In this document: positions 10,200 through 21,100 of the stretch, in pieces
Layout of the letters: every line of letters starts with the position of its first letter
Position numbering within the stretch: the stretch's first letter is position 1
NCBI GenBank assembly: GCA_015039365.1
Contig: WION01000502.1
Span: 1-38,713, forward strand
Source of the DNA: Amanita rubescens
Taxonomy: Eukaryota > Basidiomycota > Agaricomycetes > Agaricales > Amanitaceae
DNA length: 38,713 nt
Direction of reading: 5' to 3'
Notes under the pieces: model-generated
What the model was told of the DNA's origin: nothing
Databases searched by the model: none
The model's input: only the letters and a program-made list of their open reading frames with translations
Made by a program: the position numbers and the translations under genes

Positions 10200-11250
10200 G
10201 GTCGATGGAGGGGTAGGCAGGCAGTGGGAGTCGATGGCGAAGGCGGTAGCTGCACGGCGTGAACAAGGCACCGGTACCGTCAGTAAATATGCGTCTATGA
10301 GTTATTCGGGCTCACTGACACAACCCGAAACTGTTACTCGACAGTCTCACCCATCTACCATCCGAGGATGCTCGCCTGAGCATTCCCAATCAGTCAATGA
10401 ACTCGTTGAAGGAGCTCAAGATGCCCGGCCACCTGATAAACTGGTGGTGGACGGACGACGATAGGCTAGCCAAGCAATTGTCATTAGTAAAAGAGATAGA
10501 CCAAGCGCCTTGTTATGCTCACTTCTTCCTTCGGCTGTTCCCAGCGCTTTGCGAGATGCCGAGCTTGTTATTCCGTTACGGCTACTCCGCTCGTCCGTCC
10601 GACTCGGATAATGAGCTCATACCACTTTCAAAGGTGGTATCCGCACGGCGTGAGCAGGATGCTACAATGTCGTTAACACAAATAAGACAACGAGGGCTTT
10701 GCACTCACCAGTAACCGAGGCGGCCCTCTCGCTGCCTAATTCCTTGCCTGCCACTCATTTGCAGGCCTTGGCTCCGTGCCCGTTGTTCAACGGACACAAA
10801 CCTTCTTCCTTCGAAGAAAAGAAGGGGAGAGATGGCTGAGTCATTCAGTCGTCAATAAGATTAATAGAACAAGTGTAAACAACGTACACTCACCTAATAG
10901 ACCGGAGACTGTATCCCCTCAAGAACGGCTCAAACAGGCCATTCACAACACTCGAGAGCATTCAAATGACTGCTCTCCCATAAACGAGGAACTCGTCTCA
11001 TGAGTTCCAGGAGAACCGCCTGACACATGAGACGATATTTGAGCTATGACAAAAGTGTTGTCAGCTCAACAAGTGGGAAGGCAAAAACGCCTAACTCGCT
11101 GGCACTCGAGACTGTCGAGATACGGTCTTAATCTCGAAATATTCGAGAATGTTCGATTGAGCATTCTCAGTCAAACGAAGAATTCATGTGCTGAGTTCAA
11201 GACAAGCCGACTAGCACAGTAGTCGACCGAATCATAAGCGGAAGAAAGAG
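10200..11250. repeat. Hairpin-rich repeat fragment related to the interior of the LTR element
   Basis: The segment has the same construction as the 18.1-24.9 kb element interior. Examples are a purine stretch AAGAAGGGGAGAGATGG, CAGTCGTCAATAAG, then hairpin AGTGTA (10872-10877)/TACACT (10885-10890) followed by CACC, and hairpin GGAACTC (10988-10994)/GAGTTCC (11002-11008). The minus strand shows a candidate 58-nt intron (10893-10836, GTGAGT..GACTCAG). No LTR flanks it, so it is a detached or decayed copy. Confidence 0.65.
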
Positions 11251-11859
11251 GATATACACGGAAGGAAGAAGGTCACGTACTCTGCAATTCAGATCCCCGT
11301 TGTGTGCACGGGATGCGGATTGCTAGTGATGGAACGGCTCTAGCTGCCAGACGCATCCAAGTCGCATGCGTCACATGTTTGCTCGCTGACTCCGTCTGAG
11401 CTGAACCACGAGCCGCGGCTTGAGCCATGGCCTACGGCTTTTGAAGTGCTGAGCCTGAGCCGTAGGCCCAAAGCCGTCACCACAGCCTGCTCAGGCTCGG
11501 CTTATACCGGCTTACGACTTTGAGCTGAGCCGCGCACATTACTAGCACTGTTATTGGACAGTGAGCTCACGTGAACGAGACGGGACAAGGGCGATGACTT
11601 CGGGAGGAAGGTATGTTATTTCCTTTCCTTTTTCTCCCGTTTTCTCGCCGTGTGATTCTTTCAGCTTTGTTTGTTTGATGGATCTGCAGGACTCAGAACT
11701 GAGTCCTTTATAGGTTTTACTATGCAAGCAAGACAGGGATGACGGGTGGGCATGCGGCTTCAAACTGAAGATGCGCAGAAGAGATGGGAAGGAAGCAGCT
11801 GCGTGGGGGCGTTCATGGTTTTCACTTCCTTAGCATCTGTTAACTACGTCGTATACTAG
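11251..11859. other. Intergenic
   Basis: Between the hairpin-rich fragment and the next gene. It contains GAGCCGCGGCTTGAGCC-like inverted sequences near 11410-11530. Upstream exons of the next gene may lie in the last ~250 bases but cannot be defined. Confidence 0.4.
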
Positions 11860-13080
11860 GTGCGGTATCTTGAGCAAGTCGACCGTCATTTGTCAAAGGG
11901 AGGGGCTCGTTCGAGTTCCAAGTGTATTGGGAGAGTACATTTGGGCTCGAGAGCAGCCTGTGTGTCAGTATCGATGGACGGTGAGGTCGTCATTGACCCC
12001 ACGGGGGATGGGCTCATGAGTAAGTCTCCACTCGTTTTTCAGTTTTAGACATGAGGTTAACATCTCTCAGATGGTACCGAAGACGATATTAATGAAAACC
12101 TTGCAGGTTAGTGCATTTACAGCAGCGATTATTATAAACAAAACTGTTTTTTTTTCTCGTAGAAATGAATGGAATCGACTTGTATATCGTCGATTCAGAT
12201 GAGGATGATAACTACATTGCCATCCGTGCAGAAGGTTACGTGGTCGCGGACCCCGTTTGAGCTGTCGAATGATGGCTTCAAGTGTCTCTTGGATGCATTG
12301 AACTCTGGGGGGATCGTGTGTACCTTGCCAAAAGGGAAAGGGAAAGGAAGAGAAGTCACTTCTGAAACAGTTCCCTCTACACCATCTGTTGAGCCTGCCT
12401 TGTTTATCAGCGTGCATCACCCAGGGGTCGGTTATGGTCGTGTTGTATTTGAGGAAACACGGGGATATAGAGCGTTGACGGCGCTCTATTTTTACCAACT
12501 GCCCCGCTCTTCTCATGGTGTGCAGTTGGAGGAGGTAAACGAAATCGTCGACGGTATGCTGGGTGGCCTAATTAGACTAGCGACGGCCTGTACGCCTATC
12601 TTCATCCGGGACCAAAAACTTCTTTATAGTCATCCTTTCCCCGGATTTCGACACTTGAGTCACTGGGAACTTCAATTGAACGCAAGGGATACTACCACTG
12701 TCGAGCTGGTGCTGGAGCCGGTGCTCGATAGTGAGGAAAAGCGACGCTTGCTCAGTAAATGTAAATGGGCTGGACGAAACTCTCGACCTGTAAGTTCTGT
12801 ACATTTGGACAGACGCGAGTGTGATTACTGAGGAGTAGCAAGGCATCTCTGATATCATATATAGGATCAGGTCCCGTCATCGTCGATGGCTGTAGCAAGA
12901 GATGGCCCAAATGCTAGTATGGCATCGTCGTCTGCCGCGTCTCACGACAACGATCTCATTCCGGAAGAGTACCGGACGTACATTGGTAATAAAGGGATGC
13001 CTTGGGATACAATTGAATCCTTCCTTGAATGCCACAAAGTCTGGATGTTTCCACGAGTTTGGGGTTCCTGCCAGCATTGA
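11860..13080 (+). pseudogene. Unrecognised multi-exon gene with an apparent frameshift; 5' end undefined
   Basis: Exons read from 11860 (after an ATACTAG acceptor)-12019, 12071-12106, 12163-12789 and 12865-13080. Introns 12020-12070 (GTAAGT..TCTCAG), 12107-12162 (GTTAGT..CTCGTAG) and 12790-12864 (GTAAGT..ATATAG) are well formed and phases agree. The frame entering exon 3 (IDLYIVDSDEDDNYIAIRAE) runs into TGA at about 12258, while the long remainder (VTWSRTPFELSND.. to the 12789 donor and on to WMFPRVWGSCQH) is in the +1 frame. One extra base near 12229 (GAAGGTTAC) explains this. Exon 1 has CVSVSMDGEVVIDPTGDG. No family is recognised. No start ATG is visible in exon 1, so the 5' part is missing from the model. 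It could be functional if the shift is a sequence error. Confidence 0.55.
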
Positions 13081-15842
13081 AGTGAGCATGCGGATTTGCA
13101 ATTTTCAGTGGATCTGCTCGGTTCGCGCGCCTAACACTGTAGGAATCTAATGCTAATTAGCTTTTGAATCTGCGCAAAGCTAGAGGGTAACCTATAGGCC
13201 GAGGGTTCAAGACGAGTCCAAGTTGATTTTCGGCCCATCAGGTTGTTCCGCTCTGGGCGCTTTCCAGAGCCGCCGAAGCGGTCAAAGCGGTCAAAGCGCC
13301 TTGCCGCTTTCTTATGCAAGGTACATCACCCTGAGAGCTGATTTAACAGCTCTGAAAGCACGTCAACTGCTCTAGAGAGCGATTTTTCAACTTATTTAAG
13401 CCATAACTAAGCAATGTGATACAAGAAATTAGAATCATGTTTATTGCTTATGGAATACAAATCATTGTACGAGCAAAGAATAGTGATGTAGCATACCGGC
13501 TAATTTGACCGGTTCCGAGTCGGCTGCTGTATCATGATCCCTCCGCTCATATTATTATTATTAAAGTCACGTACAGTGTAATCTAGTTCCCGAAAAAAAA
13601 AGAAAAAAAAGGAATGACAACCTAATATGTGATGTTATACAACTGCTTCTCCCAACTTGTCCAATTAAACACGGGCAATGCGGGATAATGATTCAGAATG
13701 AGTGATAGCGATTGATGAGAATGTAAAGCGCACAAGAAACCAGAACCGTTCTTGAAAGCTGAGAGCAACTCCTGCAACGCGTGTGAAAACAAGGGATGGC
13801 GAACGGTTGTTGCAAGCGGTGACAGCGATGGGAATCCTTGAGAGTAACGGGGGTGAAAACGATGCATATAATGAGATTGAAATACTTACCTGCAATCCCA
13901 AACATTGCATGTGAATGGTCTGAGGGTTGGGAATGCATCTTCGACAATTCAGCAGGTGACAAATTATGTTTCGCTAGTACTAAGTGCGCGAAGTTATCAC
14001 TATAACTGCATTGTTACTCACGTACAATGCAGTGAAGCCTGTACTCACATAAGGAGGTTGGAACGGCTTGGCGATGGGCGCCGTAATCACATAAGCGCAG
14101 ATAGAGTGAGACGGGTGACTTGAGGCATGTTGCAAGTATCACGCCATTACGCACCACGTTATCACGTCCTTTTAGTTTTACTTGTTTTGAAGTTGAGGAG
14201 GTCAGCGCTCGTCGTGCTGTAGCCGGGTCAGCGGGATGAGAGGAGAGTTGTAGTACGAAGGGGATAAGCGCGCTGGTGATGTCATCATTCTATTTATTTG
14301 ACTGTATTTACACATCCACTAAACATTTCACACAAAGTCCAGCATACTATCAGTCGTTTCGTACATTTCCTCGAAGACAAGTCGCTGATCTACATCACGT
14401 TAACCTAACACAAGTCACGGCCACCCTTTTTCGCCTCTACACACCTTCCTCATTCACACAACGTTGATTCTAACTTGCGCAGGCATTGGCAACACAATTC
14501 CGAGTGAACCTGGTTGCAACCGTCTACACCGTCGGACCAGGGGCGGACCCCCAAAACGGCATTGTTGCTCACAGAAGGCAGTAACAACGTGCATCACCGC
14601 TGAGCTCCACCCATCTGCAGAGATTGTCCGACGCGATGCCATCCAATGCCCACGTCAAAAATTTGCTTGATCGCAGCACAGATGCGCTTCGCCTGCCAAT
14701 GCTATGTCAAAGTGAAATCATCGGGGTCATGATCCTCGGAATCGGCATCGTCACCCTTCATGAACGATGGCTTGCAAGAGAGGGGAATCAACATTGCGAA
14801 ATTGATACGTTTGTCAACCGATAGGCTGTTTACTGGACCCTTTGAGTTGTCATGCTTAGGACACACCATAGATTTCAATTGGTCCATCCAAACTAAGAAT
14901 GCTATACTTTGCCGTCGTGGTAATACCCGTACCAAACCTTTAGGAACTGAACAGATAATTCATGTATAATCAGTCAGCAACTTGCCCCGTATTGACCCAA
15001 AAAAGCGCATATAGCACTTGTAGTGAAAGGGTAAACAGTGTCAGTGACCCTGGGCGTCCTCCACAAGAGCGTGAGGTGTTGAATTGTAAGGGGATGGGTG
15101 GAGTGGAGGACTGTGCTGGTTGTTGGAGGCATAGCGCCTGTGCTGAACAAGAGGAGTGGGTGGGGACGCTCGTCGTCATTGGGCTGAGGAGAATGCCCGT
15201 CTTTTGGGGACTACGTATGGGCAGAGGGCATCGGTGAGGCCAAGGTGGAGGAACAGTGGCCGCCGTGTTTGATGGTGGGAGCGTGATTGGAAAGCGATGG
15301 GAGAAAGCGCTTGGCGCCGTCAACAGTGGTGCATCCCTGAGCAGGAGCAGTGGGAGTGGTTGTGGCCAGAGCTGGAGCAGCTAGAGTTGACCTCGCGAGA
15401 GCTGGAGCAGCCGAAGCGTTGTTTGGCCGAGCGTTAAGCGGCCGGAGTGGAATATGCTGAAAACCTGATGGGGAGGAGTGGGAGACAGATCATAGTACGG
15501 ACGTCCAATGTCGTGGACGAAGGCTGTAGGTATTATTTAGTTTAAATTTATGTACGTGTCATTGTGATGAACGAGAATGTGTAAAGTGAAAGGCGCTGAT
15601 GTTCACGACATGAACGACAAGGCCGTGTTCACGAAGTGGAACTACGATGAATACAAAACAAAGCGTATACGATGTTCACGACATCACGGCTGATCACGAT
15701 GGTTCATGCCGGTTTGGCATTATATTTGCATTTAGTCCGATACGGACCGTCATATTATTTGATCAGCGCTCACTGTGTTCAAATTATGAACATGATGAAT
15801 ATTCTTTGCAGGATTGAGAGTGCCACGACGTGTGCCACCGTG
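13081..15842. other. 2.8-kb stretch without a supportable gene
   Basis: Short open frames occur on both strands but none shows recognisable motifs or consistent splicing. Seen here are an A-rich run near 13593-13612, GAGCTGGAGCAG direct repeats near 15370-15415, and TTCACGACATGAACGACAAGG-type inverted sequences at 15600-15700. The right end is the insertion site of the LTR element. Confidence 0.45.
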
Positions 15843-15847
15843 GACCA
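15843..15847. repeat. Left target-site duplication GACCA of the LTR retrotransposon
   Basis: GACCA immediately precedes the LTR start TGTAACGGG. The same five bases follow the 3' LTR end at 25519-25523. A 5-bp duplication is usual for LTR retrotransposon integration. Confidence 0.9.
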
Positions 15848-15936
15848 TGTAACGGGTAGCCCGTTACCGTGCTCGATATCTCTCCATCTCTAGTTACTGT
15901 ATATAGTATTCGTGACTGATGTGATGTGCGACGTAT
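15848..15936 (+). repeat. 5' LTR, left part
   Basis: From TGTAACGGGTAGCCCGTTAC to GTGCGACGTAT, matching bases 25316-25404 of the 3' LTR without difference. The LTR opens with a hairpin, GTAACGGG/CCCGTTAC. It is interrupted after GACGTAT by unrelated sequence. Confidence 0.92.
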
Positions 15937-17947
15937 TCCGAGGCCGTAATAGTGAAACGAAGGTCTCGGTTTTATAACCTGAGACCTCTCTCCATTTTTG
16001 TTCCCGTTAAACGCCGGCACATCCCGGATTATATAATCTGCATCAAAATGAGCACTTCGTGTGAGTCCCCCCCCCAATTCCGCACGGAATCTGTATCACT
16101 GATTCACTGCATCCACAGAGTTTGGCTGGCACAGCCTATATACGTTCCGTGCGGAATACGAATGTGGAATTCCAGCAGAATACGAGAGCGGAAAATCCGC
16201 ACATCGGCATTTACCGAGCCGCGACTACTGCCTTCCCACGCATCACAACGCTCCCCGACATTGTCATGCTCGCTCCCCCCAGAAGACCCCCGTGCACCCT
16301 CAGTCCACCTCAAAGATCCCCACGCACCTCAATCCGCCATACTTGCCAGCCAGCCACTCTCTCAACCCCAGCGCCTCACAACTCCCATTGGCCACCATCC
16401 TGTGCATTCCACAGCATGCGGTCACTCTACCGCGTCACATACGCCTGCTCGGCCACTTCCAGAGCCTTCCGATGCACCCGATCTGCACTCAGCAACCAGT
16501 AAGCCCCGTCTCGCATCTATTTTTTTTTACACTAACAATCTCTACCTCTCCACCACCCTTGATGACCCAACCACACCTCCGACACGCCCGACACTCCTGC
16601 CATACCTGAAGGAACCCAACCGCACCCCAAGGAGACGACTACACGGTATGTAAGTCGATCCTCCCACCGATATTTTCCTGTACTAACAACACCCTCTCAC
16701 CCCGTGCCACACTGCTCCCACCGCACCCTGAAAACGTACCATACCCCTCCACCGTGCCCGCTAACGTGCCGCGCCCATCCACCGTCCGTTGCATGGTAAG
16801 ACATCCGCCCCCACTGCATTTTGCGTACTAACGACCCCACATCCTCCACCCCTTCAATGACCACCGTTCCACCTCTCCATTGCACCCTGTGAACATGCCA
16901 CGTCCCTCCGCTGCGCTACTACCCATAGCCGCACCCCTTCACCGCCTTCTTACAGGTGGGAGACAGCTACATGGTAAGTCGATCCGCCGCCAATCGTATA
17001 TTGTATACTAACGACCCTACCCTCTGCCTTCCATGCTCCACCCCTCGATTACACCCACAAACGAGTCCCACCCCTCAACTGTACCCACAAGCGTGCTCGA
17101 CCCTCAACCACAGCCCACAAACAAGCCCCACCCTCCACCACACCCCCTCAAACGTGCGATACCCCTTCAATTTGTCACGGTCTGGCTGTTTGACCCCACC
17201 CAACACCATCCACCACCGACTCACCTTCCTCCTCTATCATACGCATTGTCATCAGGACAAAGAGGTATGGGTCGCAGAAGTCTGACAGGTACTTGTACCC
17301 GCTACCTGTGCGGGTTTGCGTGAGGGCCCGTACAGAGCCCTACTCACTACTCAACAATGCCCCAAACTGTGTACCGTGACCCATCTAGGTGTGTATCAAT
17401 CACACCAATCCCATTCTCCACGAAGCTAATACACCCCGTACCTCGTCTTTCTCTCACTCGCACCTGACAATGATGAGTCATGATAACATTGATACTGGCA
17501 CCACAAGGAGGAAACACAAAACGGTTCGGAGTGAATTTCTGGGAGCTTTGCAGCATTTCTGCCAGTCGCATAGATCCTCACTACCATTGGCTGCATCATT
17601 GCTGGTTGTATCAATAGTCTACGGTAGGATTAATCCTATACTAACCACCTGTAAATTCATGATTGATAGACATTTTTAATGCTATGTGTTTATAATTCTC
17701 AATCTTCATCCTGGCCGCTATAGACTTAATTACACTTATATTCTATACTAAATGTGATGTTAGTTAGACTTATGTGAATTCTAAGAATCTCGTAAACTCA
17801 ATCTATTGATGTGACTTTTGTCACATAGACTTAAAGCTACCGGTGCTGGTGAAGAGCACCAAACACTGCCAAAGAGAGAGTAAGAGAGAATGAGAGAGAA
17901 TAAGAGAGGGGCCTCGGACCTGCCACTTGGTGGCCCACATCTACAAG
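15937..17947. mobile_element. ~2 kb insertion inside the 5' LTR
   Basis: This sequence is absent from the 3' LTR, so it entered after integration of the retrotransposon. It begins TCCGAGGCC (15937-15945), and the reverse complement GGCCTCGGA occurs at 17910-17918, about 30 bp before the right junction. These may be short terminal inverted repeats, though they do not sit exactly at both ends. A flanking GTA on each side could be a target duplication if the LTR copy differed by two bases. No transposase is seen. Pro/Thr/Ser/His-rich open frames and intron-like modules fill the interior. Confidence 0.7.
16047..17010 (+). other. Tandem intron-like modules (donor + TACTAAC) in low-complexity C-rich DNA
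   Basis: Modules with GTAAG donors at about 16499, 16650, 16798 and 16975 are each followed 28-40 nt later by ACTAAC (TACTAAC in three), with shared flanks GGTAAGTCGATCC and TACTAACGACC. The modules lie ~150 bp apart and are separated by C/A-rich sequence with few AG dinucleotides. A similar intron shape (GTGAGT..CATCCACAG, about 16061-16118) follows an ATG at 16047. The intervening frame is Pro/Ser/Thr/His-rich. This may be a small gene made of repeated exon-intron units. No family is recognised and the acceptors cannot be placed safely. Confidence 0.45.
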
Positions 17948-18062
17948 TAGAGCACATCACTAACATGTATAAACAACTTTACTCTCTACTCGATACACGA
18001 ACAATACAACTTGATTCAGTGTACTTCGAGTGGCGAGACATTATCACGGTACACCCGTGACA
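17948..18062 (+). repeat. 5' LTR, right part
   Basis: TAGAGCACATCACTAACATG to GGTACACCCGTGACA, matching 25404-25518 without difference. It includes the TATA box (17968-17973) and, 16-25 bases farther on, CTCGATACAC (17989-17998), which is complementary to sequence just inside the element. Confidence 0.92.
17968..17973 (+). promoter_or_regulatory. TATA box of the LTR promoter
   Basis: TATAAA within the LTR, present in both LTR copies (also near 25424). It would place transcription start near 17990-18000, so the transcript 5' end would lie at or near the CTCGATACAC segment. Confidence 0.55.
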
Positions 18063-18083
18063 CTTTTTTACACTTTCAAGAGA

Positions 18084-18093
18084 GTGTATCGAG
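18084..18093 (+). other. Candidate self-priming primer-binding site
   Basis: GTGTATCGAG, 22 bases inside the 5' LTR, is the exact reverse complement of CTCGATACAC in the LTR (17989-17998), close to where transcription should begin. No TGG-initiated tRNA-type site is present after the LTR. Self-priming by the transcript 5' end is known for Tf1-type elements, where the site directly abuts the LTR. The 22-base gap here is a difference. Confidence 0.35.
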
Positions 18094-18128
18094 GCATAGC
18101 CTCAAAATCCCGATAAGGAAATCTCAAC

Positions 18129-21100
18129 ATGCCTATTCAGGCTGAGTCTCGAAATCCGAGACTCGTTTCGCAACTAGGAGCACCCCGAGGCTCCTATAAC
18201 ACCAAAGACCCCCCAGAGCTTGGTTCCCGAGGGACCCCAGGCTCCCGAGAGGCTCTCCCGAGCTTCTCAAACTTCTTAGAGCACTTCTACCCGGAGGCTC
18301 TATTTCATTACTTAAATAGACGAGAGACCCTGAAACGGGAGCTCTCCATCTTTCTCGCGGCTCAACCGAGAGTCATGGAGATGGCTCGGCGTGAGCCCAA
18401 TCCCGCGGTACAGTGCCGCGTGATGCAGGCTGATCACGACCGGCTTGTAGCCTTTTACGAGGGAGAACTAAGCTCTCTGGAACGAGAGCTTTATGCACAA
18501 TACGAACGGAAGTACAGTGACTTCCGTTGTAAGGAATTGCTTGAGGTTGAATGTAAACGAACGCGAAGCGGGTCCTCAACAGGGCTGTCTGTCAGAAGTA
18601 CAACACTAAAGCCTATGTGCACACCCGTCCTCATAAGCCCAACACGGACGATCTCCCGAGAAAGAATCCGCCAGCGAGCGTCTCTCATGGCCAGTCCGAG
18701 AGTCTCAATCCCAGAGACTCAGATTCCCCCAGAACGGGTGCAACTGACTCGTTCTGAGGTCATTCCGAGCTCTGCAGAGCCGGACCCTGTTCCTGCACCT
18801 CAAGGACTCAACACGAGTCATCTGAGAGCTGCCTGCGAGCTTCTTCCAGCTCGTTTACCCATCTCACGGCCCCAGCATAGCCCTAGAGTGTGCGTAAAGC
18901 CGTTAGAACGATTGAACACCGTCGTTCTAAGTAGAGAGTTCCCAAGGGGAAGCTCTCTAACGGGCGTTATGCCCTCCAGTCGAGTTATTTCGGCTCCTAC
19001 TTCCCCGAATCACGCGAACGATCGCGTGGTTGTGAAACTGCCTGCTACGAGAAGTAAGAAGGTCAGCTCAGAGAAGGGAACGAGTGCAATTAAGCACTCA
19101 CCTGTGTCCAAGGCAGCCCTCACGCTGCCGAAGCCCATGCCCGTCTCCTCTATACGGGCCTATCCTGCTCCTTCATCCAAGAACGGGACTTCTCCATCTT
19201 CCGGAGTGATTTCGATGCAACATATGTCAAACGCCCTCAACACACGTCGAGAAGTGAACAAGACAACTCACCAAAAGAAGGAGACTCCCTCTCGAGTCTC
19301 CCTTGGACCTTCTTCACCCCGAGCCGGCAACATGCCGTCATTAGCGGTTTCTGGACGACGCAAGTCCAGCGTCGTGGAGCCAAGGCTGGTGGTGAGCTCC
19401 AATGCTCGCCAAGAGGTTGGGACTCGTACTAGAGTCTCGTTGAATGCCATTTCACCGCGGTTTGGTAAGCCACCATCCACGAGTGGTCTAGAACGCATCA
19501 ATGTGCGCTCTAATGCGGATGCAGTACCTGCCGGGCAGGCTTCAACTCTTTCTTCTTCCAAGGTGGAGGAGAGACGACCGGTTCCCTATAACGTCGTCAA
19601 TAGAATAATCAAAAAGGACAAAGAGATGTGCTCACGGATCGACAACGCGGCTATCTCACTGCATAATCCCTTGCCACCTGTCTCCCTGGCTCCGGCCCCT
19701 GGTATCGGCATCTCCAAAGATGGCTCTACGCCGTCTTCTAAGTCTTCTCGAGTGGTCTCCACACAGCGAACGTCTGACGACATCAGTACGCGTCGAGAAA
19801 TGGGTAACACCACTCACCTTACTGAGATTCGTATGAGAATCTCAATGGAAACCGCAACTCCGCGGTTTGGAGAGCCACCCCCTGCAGATGTTCTGGAGCG
19901 CTCTAAAAAGCGTTCTAATGTCGCTGTAGGGCCTGCTATCAAGCAAGCTCTGACGTCTTCGTCATCCGAAGCGGAGGAGAGACGACGGGTTCCTACAACC
20001 GTCGTCAGCAAGAGAAAGGGAATGAATGAGGAAACACATGCACCTATTGACAATGCAGCCTCCTTACTGTCCGCATCCGCTCCTGCTATCCCTTCCGCAC
20101 TTCCTACGCATACCGTAACCCCTTGTCAACCTTTGGATGATTCAATGCCACCTCTTGAGGTGATATCCGGACGACATGATATAAATGTCGTCAATAAGTT
20201 TTCGGAAGTGCATAGCTTGCACTCACCAAGTCTCGAGACCGCTCGGAAACGGTCTAACCAATCCATCACTCCCTTTTCTGCTGAAGGGGAAGGGCAGCTC
20301 GCAAGAGCTGCTGTCTATATCCAAGAGCGTATCAAACGACGCTCTTCCGCATTCAACGAGTTTCCTCGTTGTAACCCCAAGATACCACCTGACAAACTGT
20401 CAGAGTTTGCATAGATAGGAATTGCGTCACGATGTCTAGAAGTAGATGTCATCAATAGAGATATGAAGGCGAGCGTAACGCGTACCTCGCCTATTCGTCA
20501 TACTGAGAGCCTAGAGCTCTCATACTCGCCATTGGAAGCCACTCCTGGCTTGCTGGCCTCAATTCCCGTAGCCTCCGTCGCGGATGGTCACGAAATAAAG
20601 CAGAGACGACTTGAACAAGCCGTCGAGACTAATAGACGCTCGGATGAGCATCTAGGAACTGAAAACTCAGTTTCGAAAGAGCCAGCAACGCCAGCTCTAG
20701 CAGAGACCTTGAGGCACGTTTGCGAGAGTCCCGTGAGCGACTGGAATGTCATTCAGGACGGTGTCATATGTTTCGCTGTCCTGCAAGAAGCTTCGGCAGC
20801 CGATAAAGCTGCTGGTGTGCTTCAACGATCTAATGAAGTAAAAACTCCATTTCGAGAGTTGAATATCGTCAGCGACGACGATATAAGCGTGCGCTCACGC
20901 TCACCTACTCCCTCGGTGACCCCCTTGTTGCCAATGCACTCGTCTCCATCCTCCCACGCATTCCCAACGCAGCTTACGCCTAACGATGTCAAAACACGGC
21001 GAGGAGTAAGCAAGACAACTCACCAGGCTGAGACTCGCATGACAGTCTCGTCGAAAACGGCTAACCGGCCGTTCGATAAAACGCCGTCTGCGGATGGTAT

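Noticed and set aside
13170..13225. tRNA-like GGTTCAAG segment
   Set aside because: No cloverleaf can be completed around it.
14454..15323. Short open frames on both strands
   Set aside because: Length and composition are as expected by chance, with no consistent splice sites or motifs.
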